Assembly: GCF_000498475.1 (NCBI RefSeq)
Contig: NZ_AVBI01000018.1
Coordinates: 1 to 64,000 of the forward strand
DNA from: Flavobacterium cauense R2A-7
Lineage (GTDB): Bacteria; Bacteroidota; Bacteroidia; Flavobacteriales; Flavobacteriaceae
Length of the DNA stretch: 64,000 bases
Reading direction: 5' to 3'
Shown here: positions 1 through 7,804 of the stretch, piece after piece
Layout: every line of letters begins with the position of its first letter
Position numbering within the stretch: position 1 is the first letter of the stretch
The notes under the pieces: generated by a model
Databases searched by the model: none
What the model saw: the letters and a program-made list of their open reading frames with translations, nothing else
Told to the model about the DNA's origin: nothing
Translations under genes and position numbers: made by a program

Positions 1-163
1 TGCCAAAGCAACGGTGCAGTATGTAATCTCGAAAGGGATTGCCAAGGACCGCATCGAAGGAAAAGGCTACGGAGAGAGCGAACCGAAAGTACAGTGTGAT
101 AAGTGTACGACTGAGGAACATGCTAAAAACAGACGTTCAGAGTTCATGATTGTGAAGAAATAA
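1..163 (+). CDS. OmpA-family outer membrane protein, C-terminal end only
   Basis: Only the last 53 codons lie in the window; the frame starts at base 2 and the stop is at 161-163. They read as the end of an OmpA-type peptidoglycan-binding domain: RIEGKGYGESEP is the usual turn before the final helix, and NRRSEF carries the Asn-Arg-Arg signature of that helix. The pair of Cys (CDKC) just before it is a common Bacteroidetes variant. Such proteins anchor the outer membrane to peptidoglycan. The N-terminal part, which would separate a porin-like barrel from a TPR/PD40-type protein, lies outside. A terminator follows directly. Confidence 0.8.
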   Translation, partial: AKATVQYVISKGIAKDRIEGKGYGESEPKVQCDKCTTEEHAKNRRSEFMIVKK

Positions 164-189
164 ACAATCGGAAAGAACATATTTAAAAC

Positions 190-220
190 AAAAAGCGCTC
201 CGTTATGGGGCGCTTTTTTT
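190..220 (+). terminator. Intrinsic terminator after the OmpA-family gene
   Basis: AAAAGCGCTCC and GGGGCGCTTTT form a G+C-rich stem around a short loop at about 191-216, followed by a T run. It sits 27 bases after the stop codon. Confidence 0.8.
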
Positions 221-687
221 ATGCTTTTAACGATCTTAATAAAAACGCTTCAGTCTAAGAACAAAGGGTTAGGTTCTCTCACAAAGAACTGTTGGATTTG
301 ATTCAGAATTCAACAGGTTAAAACATTCCGATTTCACCTCTTTAAATTCGTAAAAGGAGAAGCTGTTTTTGTATTTACGGGAAGAATTAGAATTCATTTT
401 GAGAAGCATTTGGTTTTAAATTTGAATCCTAAATCTTTGCATGGTGTTTTTTTGTTGTTTTCTTCTAATTTAAGGAGGTTTTATGATGGAATTATGGATT
501 TAGTTGTGAATTCGTTTTTCTTTGTTTTAAATTGAATTATGGCTTGTGGTTTGGATTCGTTTACAGGTAGAAAAGAGATTGTGCCCATGTTTAATTAAAA
601 TTCCGATAGTTTTTGATGTTAGGTATTTTCTTTTAAGCTAATGCTTTAAATGGTTTTGGATTCTCTTTTACAGTTGCGTTTATCCCA
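221..687. other. Gene-free gap of about 470 bases
   Basis: No reading frame of convincing length or composition is visible on either strand. The sequence is T-rich on the plus strand and low in complexity. It is bounded by the OmpA terminator and by the terminator of the minus-strand lipoprotein unit. I saw no tRNA-like fold and no long inverted repeat. It could be a decayed gene or an untranslated RNA, but nothing in the sequence decides this. Confidence 0.5.
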
Positions 688-720
688 TAAAAAAACCACC
701 CTTAAAAGAGTGGTTTTTTA
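688..720 (-). terminator. Intrinsic terminator of the TonB receptor-lipoprotein unit
   Basis: AAAAAACCACCCTTAAAAG and its partner AGTGGTTTTTT form a stem with A/T tails on both sides. On the minus strand the T run follows the stem 18 bases after the stop of the DUF5689-type gene. The tails would also let it stop plus-strand transcripts. Confidence 0.8.
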
Positions 721-737
721 TTAAATCAGCAGAGAGA

Positions 738-2102
738 CTACTGAAATCTGATATTGTCAATCTGAATACCTGGACGTGTTTCGGCATTTGTGGTAGACGT
801 AGCAGCCACATCGTATGCAAAAATGATATGTCCCTGACCAGTCACGCCTGTGAAGGTGTGAACTCCTGAACTTGTGAAAGAAGATGCCCATCCTGTACCG
901 GTGTGGTTAGAATAAGTGAAACTACTTGTAATATCTACAAGGTTTGCCGTTGGATTGGCTTGGTCAAAACTTGTTGAATAGTACACTTTCATGATAGGAG
1001 TAGTCGTTTGCGACATGTATCCGTATAAGGTTTGGAACGAAACTTTAGTAAAACTATTGAAGTCGTAAGGCATTACAAGGAAAATTTTTGTAGCACCAGA
1101 GCTGGATCCTTTTCTAGCCTGTAAGTATTTATTACTGTTGAATGAACCTACAAACCAATCATTGGTTCCCAGAACTTTTATATTGTAATAGTTAGGGAAT
1201 GTAGCAGTATTCGTCGCATACGATTCGAAGGTTTCAATAACCGGATGCAATCTCGGGTTGTCCAGTTTCACATCGTTAAGCGTGCGAATCATGAATTGGT
1301 ACCCACTGTTGTATTTGGTAAGTACCCCTCTGATTTTACCGTTGCCAGATGGAATGATTGCGCTCTTGAACGTAGCAAATTCACTTACACGAACATCGAT
1401 TGTTGTTCCGTCTTCATCAGTAATGCTGTGGTTTGTTGCGCCTCCGATGTTATTAACACTTGGATCAAAGTATTTTTTGCCAGAAGACAAGTCGGAAAAC
1501 TGAACATTATCAAACTCTATAAGTTTGTTAATATTTGCGTCGTTCTTTGCTTGTGCAACCGTCATGTGGTTTACTAAAAGGTCTTCGTCAATTTTTTGAT
1601 CGTCACAACCTCTGGCGATGATTTTTTCAAATTCAACACCTGATAAACGGCCAATTTGGTTGCCATTGTATAGATTTCCTAATTCAACAGAAGCGGTTTG
1701 TGTTCTGAAGTTGTAATACAAACTGTCTAAACGAACAAAAACTTTTCTTCCTGGTTCGAATTTTGTATACAGGTTGTAGCTGTCTACCGGAATGGTAAAC
1801 CCTTTTTGACCGTCTACTGAAACCAAAGAAAGGGATTTGTAGAAGTTTCCGCCTTCGTCGCTTGAGGTAACATACGCTTCAATAACGCCTACTTGTGTCT
1901 GATTGCCTTCTGCATCACGAGGATCGGCATAAAGTTGCGGATTATTATTAAGAGCAGCTCCAGAAATTTCAGCTACTTGTTTCGTTACTTCTAAGGTTGT
2001 ACATTTCTCAGATAAATCCGGAGAGTTGTAATCATCACCATTAACACATCCTGCTAAAAGAGCAGAAACAAATGCGATTGAGTAAATGCTTATTTTTTTC
2101 AT
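738..2102 (-). CDS. DUF5689-type surface lipoprotein
   Basis: A 454-residue lipoprotein. The signal peptide ends in a lipobox (LLAGC, Cys19), and the following GDD resembles the acidic export signals that take Bacteroidetes lipoproteins to the cell surface. Residues of about 30-270 look like a DUF5689 (OB-fold-like) module, and the end, with RPGIQIDNIRF, is like a choice-of-anchor J/jelly-roll domain. It is the last gene of a three-gene minus-strand unit, 6 bases after the preceding lipoprotein, and ends at a strong terminator. It probably serves as a surface accessory of the TonB receptor encoded first in the unit. Substrate unknown; domain names rest on recognition, not a search. Confidence 0.75.
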   Translation of the reverse strand: MKKISIYSIAFVSALLAGCVNGDDYNSPDLSEKCTTLEVTKQVAEISGAALNNNPQLYADPRDAEGNQTQVGVIEAYVTSSDEGGNFYKSLSLVSVDGQKGFTIPVDSYNLYTKFEPGRKVFVRLDSLYYNFRTQTASVELGNLYNGNQIGRLSGVEFEKIIARGCDDQKIDEDLLVNHMTVAQAKNDANINKLIEFDNVQFSDLSSGKKYFDPSVNNIGGATNHSITDEDGTTIDVRVSEFATFKSAIIPSGNGKIRGVLTKYNSGYQFMIRTLNDVKLDNPRLHPVIETFESYATNTATFPNYYNIKVLGTNDWFVGSFNSNKYLQARKGSSSGATKIFLVMPYDFNSFTKVSFQTLYGYMSQTTTPIMKVYYSTSFDQANPTANLVDITSSFTYSNHTGTGWASSFTSSGVHTFTGVTGQGHIIFAYDVAATSTTNAETRPGIQIDNIRFQ

Positions 2103-2108
2103 AAAATA

Positions 2109-2741
2109 CTAATTTTCGTTGTAAATGAAGAAGTCATCAACCTGGTAAGCACCGTCAAGTGTTAAATCTGTACCAGAACCGGTGAATTTAAATGCGATGT
2201 GAACGTTGCCAGTGTAAGCTGAAAGATCGATAGTCGAAATTTTGAATTCATACCAAGGATCGCTTTTTACCGGAATATTAGCCTGTAAAGGTGTCCAAGT
2301 GGCCGCTGTAACATTTGTTCCGTCGTAATCCGTTGAAATTAAAACCTGCAATGAATTGTTAGGCGAATCTACATCCAAATGGTGTTGTGCCACTTTAAAG
2401 GTCAATTTTTCGTTTGGATAGTCATCCATACTAATCGCAGGCGACACTAACCAAACTTTGTTCACGGCAGCTCCCGAACCGAAAGCACTAAATTCCGCAT
2501 ATCCGTTTGTTACACCATTGCTTGTGAATGTTTTTTCTCTCCAAAGCCATGTTCCCGCTTCAGCAAAATTGGTCCATCCCGCAAGGTCAAGATTGGTATT
2601 GTTGGTAACCGTTTGAAAATCTTCTCTAAAGAAAGGATCTCTTACAGTTGGAATGTCATAATCGTCTTCCTTTACACAAGAGGTGAATAAACCTGCTGTT
2701 AAAGACAGGATGAAAATTGGTTTTATCAATATATTTTTCAT
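2109..2741 (-). CDS. Choice-of-anchor J-type surface lipoprotein
   Basis: A 210-residue lipoprotein with lipobox FTSC (Cys22) followed by VKEDD, a clear acidic surface-export signal. The body has the pattern of a secreted jelly-roll (choice-of-anchor J/DUF5017-like) domain: FFREDFQT near the start, GWTNFAEAGTWLWR, then paired beta strands ending in YQVDDFFIYNE. It lies 10 bases after the TonB receptor gene and 6 bases before the DUF5689 gene, so the three are very likely one transcript. By position it may be a SusD-like accessory, although it is not a SusD by sequence. Confidence 0.75.
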   Translation of the reverse strand: MKNILIKPIFILSLTAGLFTSCVKEDDYDIPTVRDPFFREDFQTVTNNTNLDLAGWTNFAEAGTWLWREKTFTSNGVTNGYAEFSAFGSGAAVNKVWLVSPAISMDDYPNEKLTFKVAQHHLDVDSPNNSLQVLISTDYDGTNVTAATWTPLQANIPVKSDPWYEFKISTIDLSAYTGNVHIAFKFTGSGTDLTLDGAYQVDDFFIYNEN

Positions 2742-2751
2742 AGTCTTATGA

Positions 2752-5550
2752 TTAGAAGTTAATGTATAAGTTCACAAAATAGGTTCTTCCGTATCCGTAG
2801 AAATATTTAGAACCAAAAGCTGGTGTTCCGTTAACCTGATCTTGCTGTAAAGCGGTATAGGACGCTTTACGGGATTGTTCGAAACCTCCTGTTTTATATT
2901 CAACATCCAATACGTTGTTTACAGAAGCGAAGAAACCAATTGTACTTCTTGTTTTGCTGTTAATCATCCATGATTTTCCACCGGTAAGGTTCAATAAAGT
3001 GAAGGCGTCAAATTTTTCTTGCTTAAGCACTTTTCTAACGTTTTCTTCACTAGCGCCAGGATAAGATACACCTGTTGATTCGTCAATTGTAAAATTATTT
3101 GTTCTTAATATATTAGAAACATCCAAATAATTATCTGCTAAATGATTTACGTTAGCGCCAACCCACCAAAATTTAGGATCACGATATTCCAAACCGAATG
3201 AATAGGCTTGTTGTGGCATGCCCGCCTGTCTGTATCCTTTTAGATAAGTAGTGCCAAAATCTGTTAACGGATTTGTATTGGTAGCACTTGCTTGTGCATC
3301 ATCGTTTACTGTTAAATGAGGATTGTTTGAGTAAATGTATTGTCCGTAAGAAGCCGCTCCAGTGACTTTAATTGTTGATGTAATTTGATATTCAACACCT
3401 AATTCAGCGCCAATATTCTTTTTGTCAATACCCGTCACGATTTCAGTGATAAAAGAATCTTCGTTACCACTTCCAACACTGGCTTCGTCAAAAAGATCTT
3501 CTGCATAGAAGAAGGATATGTCTGTAGAATTTTGAATTTTGGACATAAATCCTGTTAAACGTGCTTTAACTTTTGGTGTTCTTAATACATAACTTGCATC
3601 GGCACTGAAAATTCTTTCGCTGTCCAAATCCGGAGTAATATTGTTGTTGATTCTCGCATTAGAGAAGGTGTTTCTCATTGTTGGCGCTTTGGTCATGTAC
3701 ACTCCGTTGAAAGTCAACAAGTGATTTCCGGTAATTTTATAGGTTAAACCTCCTTTGAAACCAAAGTTTTCGAAAACCATTTTTGCACTTTCTCCATACG
3801 AGTTGTTTGCATAAATTCCGTTGCGGAATAATCCTTCTCTTTGGTATTGGGTACGGGAGAATGATTGTGCCAAATAGAAATCCGCTTTCTTGTAGTTGAA
3901 TTTGAATTGTGTGAATCCATCAAAAACAATAGCGTTCAGGTTGTAGTTGTATCCGTAAGTATCGCCTTCTCCAACTTGTCTGTTTGGATTGTTTAAGTCG
4001 GATTGTGAAGCGTTTCCGTCATAGAATGGATCGATATCGTTAAAGAATTTACCACCCATTAAGTCCAATAGGTTTTGGAAGTTGTGTGATTTTAATTTTT
4101 TAAACGTTGCTCCTGCATTAAGGTTGATGTTGTCTGTCAATTCAGAAGTTAAGATTGAATTGGCAGTGATTTGTTTGTCATCGGTACGGTCTTCGTAAAG
4201 AACATAAGCACTGTTGCCGGATACTGTAGATTGATTGGCAACATACATGGCTGTCCAGTCAATTTGGCTGTGGTTTAAGAAATAGTCTTTTGCATTAGCC
4301 GCTCCCACATAATCGGGTTGCCAAACGTTTCCGTTGTGGTAATTTAAATAATAACTTGGTAAGTTTCTGTAGTAAGTAGGATCAGGGTTGTTTGCCAATT
4401 GGTAATCCAATCTTGAGTTTCCAACAGAACCTGACTGATACGCAACATTCGTATTCAAGGTGTTTTTAGTGTTGATTTTCCAGTAATGGCTCAACATCAT
4501 GATTGGCTCCTGAATGTCTTTGTCTCTTGAGTTTCTTTTCTTTCCGTCTTGCCATCCCCAGTACGAGTTGTATTTAACGCCCATAAGATCGTTAACTTCT
4601 TTGGTGTTAGGGGAAGTTTTTCCACGGCTGTTTTCGGCGTAGATCGATGTAAAGTTCAAACTGTGTTTGTCGTTGAATTTCTTTTCAACACTTGCAAAAA
4701 GGGAGTTCGCACTGTAGTCGGTTCCTTCGAAGTAGCCTTCTTCTGCCCATCTTCTGGAAGCCGAAACCACGAATGCCCATCCTTTTTTATTCATTCCGGA
4801 AGCATGGGTTCCCATGGCTCTCCAGCTGTAATTTGTATTGGTTCCCGAGAAAGAAACTCTGTTTCCTGGTCGGTAAAAAGAAGCTCTGGTATTGATTTCT
4901 TGCGTTCCTAAAATCCCTCCGAAAGTATAATCGGATGGAGTGGAACCCATAGTGAATTCCTGATTACGGGTAGCGTCGTTTAATCCGCCCCAGTTACTCC
5001 ATTGTGGTCTTCCGTCATACAGTTTGTTCATAACGATACCGTTAATCATGGTGGTACCGTATTCATTATCCAAACCTCGGATTCTGAAACGGGACTGACC
5101 CCAGTTGAATGCGGCAGCTTGTTGGTACGTGTCACGGGAAGCCTGTAAAAGTCCCGAAGTACTTTCCGAACCGCTGTTGTCGTCACCCAAATCGTTTTCG
5201 GTGATGGTTACTAACGATAACTGCTGCTCTGAAGTAATGTCTTCTTCCAAAACAACAACTCCAAGATCAAGAGTTTCTCCTTTTTTAATTTCAATTGCAA
5301 AAGTTTGCGAAGTGTAACCGCTGCTGCTGATTTGCAGTGATTGATTACCTCCGGGTAGGGCAGCAAAAGCAAATTCCCCCAATGCATTGGTTAATGCCGA
5401 TTGGTTCGTGCTTTCAATGGTTGCTACAACATTTCGTAATGGTTTCTGAGTTTTTGAATCCACAACTTTACCTTTCAGGGAAGGATTTTGTTGTGCCCAG
5501 GCAAAAACGACTTGCATTACAAGTAAAGTACAAATTACAAGTTTTTTCAT
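2752..5550 (-). CDS. TonB-dependent outer membrane receptor
   Basis: The 932-residue reading starts at the ATG at 5548-5550, which begins a good signal peptide (MKKLVICTLLVMQVVFAWAQ). An in-frame start 84 bases upstream would add an unlike N-terminus and lies upstream of the promoter, so it is rejected. After the signal comes a carboxypeptidase-like regulatory domain (residues of about 20-115), a plug with FRIRGLDNEYGTTMING, then a long barrel ending in aromatic Phe (YFVNLYINF), typical of BAM-assembled proteins. It imports or binds an unknown ligand using TonB energy. It leads the three-gene unit and is divergent from the secreted nuclease/phosphatase-like gene. Confidence 0.9.
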   Translation of the reverse strand: MKKLVICTLLVMQVVFAWAQQNPSLKGKVVDSKTQKPLRNVVATIESTNQSALTNALGEFAFAALPGGNQSLQISSSGYTSQTFAIEIKKGETLDLGVVVLEEDITSEQQLSLVTITENDLGDDNSGSESTSGLLQASRDTYQQAAAFNWGQSRFRIRGLDNEYGTTMINGIVMNKLYDGRPQWSNWGGLNDATRNQEFTMGSTPSDYTFGGILGTQEINTRASFYRPGNRVSFSGTNTNYSWRAMGTHASGMNKKGWAFVVSASRRWAEEGYFEGTDYSANSLFASVEKKFNDKHSLNFTSIYAENSRGKTSPNTKEVNDLMGVKYNSYWGWQDGKKRNSRDKDIQEPIMMLSHYWKINTKNTLNTNVAYQSGSVGNSRLDYQLANNPDPTYYRNLPSYYLNYHNGNVWQPDYVGAANAKDYFLNHSQIDWTAMYVANQSTVSGNSAYVLYEDRTDDKQITANSILTSELTDNINLNAGATFKKLKSHNFQNLLDLMGGKFFNDIDPFYDGNASQSDLNNPNRQVGEGDTYGYNYNLNAIVFDGFTQFKFNYKKADFYLAQSFSRTQYQREGLFRNGIYANNSYGESAKMVFENFGFKGGLTYKITGNHLLTFNGVYMTKAPTMRNTFSNARINNNITPDLDSERIFSADASYVLRTPKVKARLTGFMSKIQNSTDISFFYAEDLFDEASVGSGNEDSFITEIVTGIDKKNIGAELGVEYQITSTIKVTGAASYGQYIYSNNPHLTVNDDAQASATNTNPLTDFGTTYLKGYRQAGMPQQAYSFGLEYRDPKFWWVGANVNHLADNYLDVSNILRTNNFTIDESTGVSYPGASEENVRKVLKQEKFDAFTLLNLTGGKSWMINSKTRSTIGFFASVNNVLDVEYKTGGFEQSRKASYTALQQDQVNGTPAFGSKYFYGYGRTYFVNLYINF

Positions 5551-5604
5551 AAATAAAATTAAAGTTAATCCTCTGTTTATTAAAGAATAAGAGACAAAGG
5601 GGCG

Positions 5605-5634
5605 CAAATTTACATGATTTAAAACAACAAACAA
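5605..5634 (-). promoter_or_regulatory. Promoter of the TonB receptor unit
   Basis: On the minus strand, TAAATTTG (5605-5612) matches the Bacteroidetes -7 consensus TAnnTTTG. A TTG (5632-5634) stands 19 bases upstream, within the usual -33 spacing. The start site would fall near 5598, giving a leader of about 50 bases before the ATG at 5550. This also supports the shorter start of the receptor. Confidence 0.65.
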
Positions 5635-5834
5635 TGCTCTGACCTCATATTTTTACAAAACTTAATCATAACTTAAACATAAAATTGTATGAACGTAGAA
5701 AATTTAATGTGTCCTAAAAAATTAAAACGTTGAAAATCAAATATATAAAATTTTTTTAAATTCGAATTCTCTCACAGTTTTTCTGATATTAATTTATTAA
5801 CTAAATAAAAGTAAACATTTTAGCATTATTATTT

Positions 5835-5842
5835 TACATTTG
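5835..5842 (+). promoter_or_regulatory. Likely -7 box of the secreted nuclease/phosphatase-like gene
   Basis: TACATTTG matches TAnnTTTG. No clear TTG is seen at -33. Starting near 5849 it would give an unusually long leader of about 120 bases, which contains the inverted pair AAAATGG/CCATTTT around 5858-5880. Confidence 0.5.
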
Positions 5843-5968
5843 TTGCCCCAAATCAAAAATGGGTTGTTTTTTTCCATTTTGGTCTGGTATTTGTGTAATT
5901 GAAATCTAACAAGCCCTCTACGGCTGTTAAACCTAACTGGATTAGTAATAAAAAGGATAATTTTACTT

Positions 5969-7069
5969 ATGAAAAATAGAATCGTAATTTTATTTGTATT
6001 GTTTTTTTCAATGACGTCACTAATGGCGCAGCAGAAAAAATTTGTTGTGCATACTGTAGCGTTTTACAATTTTGAAAACCTGTTTGACACCATCAACGGT
6101 CCTAACTTTGATGAAGAGTGGCTTCCGGATGGTGCACAAAACTGGACCGGCAAGAAGTACAAGAAGAAACTTGACAATTTAAGCCGTGTTTTGGCCGAAT
6201 TGGGCACCAGCGATGTACAAAAAGAATCTCCTGTTTTAATCGGCGGGTGTGAAATCGAAAACCGTGGGGTGTTGGAAGATTTGGTGAAACATCCTACCCT
6301 GGTTAATAAAGGATACGGAATCATTCATTTCGATTCTCCGGACAAGCGTGGTATCGATGTGGCTTTGTTGTACAAGAAAAAACATTTTCAACCGTTGAGC
6401 TACAAAAACATTCCTCTGATTATTTATGAAGGAGTGGGGGACAAAAAAGATAAAAAAGATGCCGACGAAGACAAAGAAGAAAACGTAAACGTTGATAAAA
6501 CAACCAAACGTATCTATACCCGCGATCAGTTATTGGTTACCGGATTGCTAGACGGTGAAGAAGTTAATATTATCGTAAACCACTGGCCATCGCGTTCCGG
6601 AGGTGAAAAGAAAAGTAGCCCGAATCGTGAGGCAGCCGGAAGATTAAACCGAAAAATTATCGATTCGTTATACGCCATCAATCCTAATGCGAAGATTATT
6701 TCCATGGGAGATTTGAACGACGGCAGTTTCAACAAAAGTGTTAAAGAAGGTGTTGGAGCTAAAGGAAAAAGAGCCGATGTGAAACCTTTGGGTATTTACA
6801 ACCCGATGCAGCAAATGGCGGAAGAAGGAATCGGAACACTGGCGTATAGAGATGCCTGGGATTTGTTTGATATCATCATGGTGTCGGAACCGTTAATCCG
6901 CAACGATTACTCCTCTTGGAGATATTGGAAAGCGGGCGTGTACAACAAACCGTTCCTAGTTCAGAAATCCGGACAGTACAAAGGCTATCCGTTACGAAAT
7001 TCGAATGGCGAAGTTGGCTTTAGTGACCACTTCCCGGTATACATCTATCTGATAAAAGAAGGAAAATAA
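5969..7069 (+). CDS. Secreted endonuclease/exonuclease/phosphatase (EEP) family protein
   Basis: 366 residues, with a signal peptide ending near MAQQ. The EEP fold motifs appear in order: YNFENLFDT, GGCEIENR (metal-binding Glu), RGIDVALLY, VNHWPSRSGG (catalytic His region), SMGDLND (the Asp-Asn pair) and the closing GFSDHFPVY (Asp-His pair). All catalytic positions look intact, so it should be an active Mg-dependent phosphodiesterase or nuclease acting outside the cytoplasm. A charged Lys/Asp/Glu stretch near residues 155-175 looks like a surface loop. It is divergent from the TonB receptor unit, which suggests a joint role in using extracellular DNA or phosphodiesters; that link is inference. 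Confidence 0.85.
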   Translation: MKNRIVILFVLFFSMTSLMAQQKKFVVHTVAFYNFENLFDTINGPNFDEEWLPDGAQNWTGKKYKKKLDNLSRVLAELGTSDVQKESPVLIGGCEIENRGVLEDLVKHPTLVNKGYGIIHFDSPDKRGIDVALLYKKKHFQPLSYKNIPLIIYEGVGDKKDKKDADEDKEENVNVDKTTKRIYTRDQLLVTGLLDGEEVNIIVNHWPSRSGGEKKSSPNREAAGRLNRKIIDSLYAINPNAKIISMGDLNDGSFNKSVKEGVGAKGKRADVKPLGIYNPMQQMAEEGIGTLAYRDAWDLFDIIMVSEPLIRNDYSSWRYWKAGVYNKPFLVQKSGQYKGYPLRNSNGEVGFSDHFPVYIYLIKEGK

Positions 7070-7076
7070 AAATAAT

Positions 7077-7104
7077 AAGGTCGGCGAAAGTCGGCCTTTT
7101 TTAT
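7077..7104 (+). terminator. Terminator after the EEP gene
   Basis: A 9-pair stem (7077-7085 with 7090-7098, including G-T wobbles) is closed by a GAAA tetraloop and followed by TTTT, just after the EEP stop. Confidence 0.75.
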
Positions 7105-7138
7105 TTTCGTAAATTAGCCATGCTAAAAAAATACAATT

Positions 7139-7675
7139 ATGGGTATTTCAAAACCATTCAACCTCAATCAGTGGATTGACGAAAACCGTCATCTGCTGAA
7201 ACCACCGGTAGGCAATAAAAATGTATATGTGGACTCCGAAGATTATATCGTCATGATCGTCGCCGGACCCAATGCCCGGAAAGATTATCATTACAACGAA
7301 ACCGAAGAGTTGTTTTACCAGCTGGAAGGTACTATTAAAGTGGTTATTCAGGAAAACGGTGAACGTAAAGAAATGGAAATGAAAGCCGGAGACATGTACC
7401 TGCATCCCGCGCGTGTGCCGCATTCGCCGGTGCGTAGCGAAGGCTCTATCGGTTTGGTCATCGAGCGAAAAAGAGCCGGGAAAGGGTATACTGACGGCCT
7501 GCTTTGGCATTGCGACAACTGCAATCATAAATTGTACGAAGTGTATTTTGAATTGCACGACATTGAAAAGGATTTTCTGCCGCATTTCCGGCACTTTTAC
7601 AATTCGAAGGACTTGCGTACTTGTTCCCAGTGCGGCACCGTAATGGACACCGATCCGCGATTTGTGGCAAAATAG
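7139..7675 (+). CDS. nbaC: 3-hydroxyanthranilate 3,4-dioxygenase
   Basis: 178 residues, the usual length of the bacterial enzyme, which opens the ring of 3-hydroxyanthranilate in the kynurenine route to quinolinate or aminomuconate. It is a cupin: the Fe(II) ligands appear as His51 and Glu57 in YHYNETEEL and His95 in ARVPHSPVR. The C-terminal rubredoxin-like site has two Cys pairs, Cys125/Cys128 and Cys162/Cys165, as in the bacterial dioxygenases. It has a terminator upstream and a promoter-like box before the next gene, so it may be transcribed alone. No other kynurenine-pathway gene is in the window. Confidence 0.93.
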   Translation: MGISKPFNLNQWIDENRHLLKPPVGNKNVYVDSEDYIVMIVAGPNARKDYHYNETEELFYQLEGTIKVVIQENGERKEMEMKAGDMYLHPARVPHSPVRSEGSIGLVIERKRAGKGYTDGLLWHCDNCNHKLYEVYFELHDIEKDFLPHFRHFYNSKDLRTCSQCGTVMDTDPRFVAK

Positions 7676-7763
7676 GCGTATTGTACTTTTTAAATCGTAA
7701 CCATCTAATTTTCTTTATGTTAGATTTAACTATTGAAGCTGTTATGGATTTAACAAAAAACAG

Positions 7764-7771
7764 TAACTTTG
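7764..7771 (+). promoter_or_regulatory. -7 box upstream of the ALDH7 gene
   Basis: TAACTTTG matches TAnnTTTG and lies 33 bases before the ATG at 7805. The -33 TTG is not obvious. Confidence 0.5.
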
Positions 7772-7804
7772 CAAAAATTTTAAAAACAGACTTAAACTAA
7801 AATA

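Noticed and set aside
5551..5634. N-terminal extension of the TonB receptor by 28 residues
   Set aside because: It would start at or above the promoter and lacks a signal sequence; the ATG at 5550 begins a clear signal peptide.
7148..7594. 148-codon frame opposite the dioxygenase gene
   Set aside because: Antisense to a certain gene, His/Phe-rich with no domain; a shadow of codon usage on the other strand.
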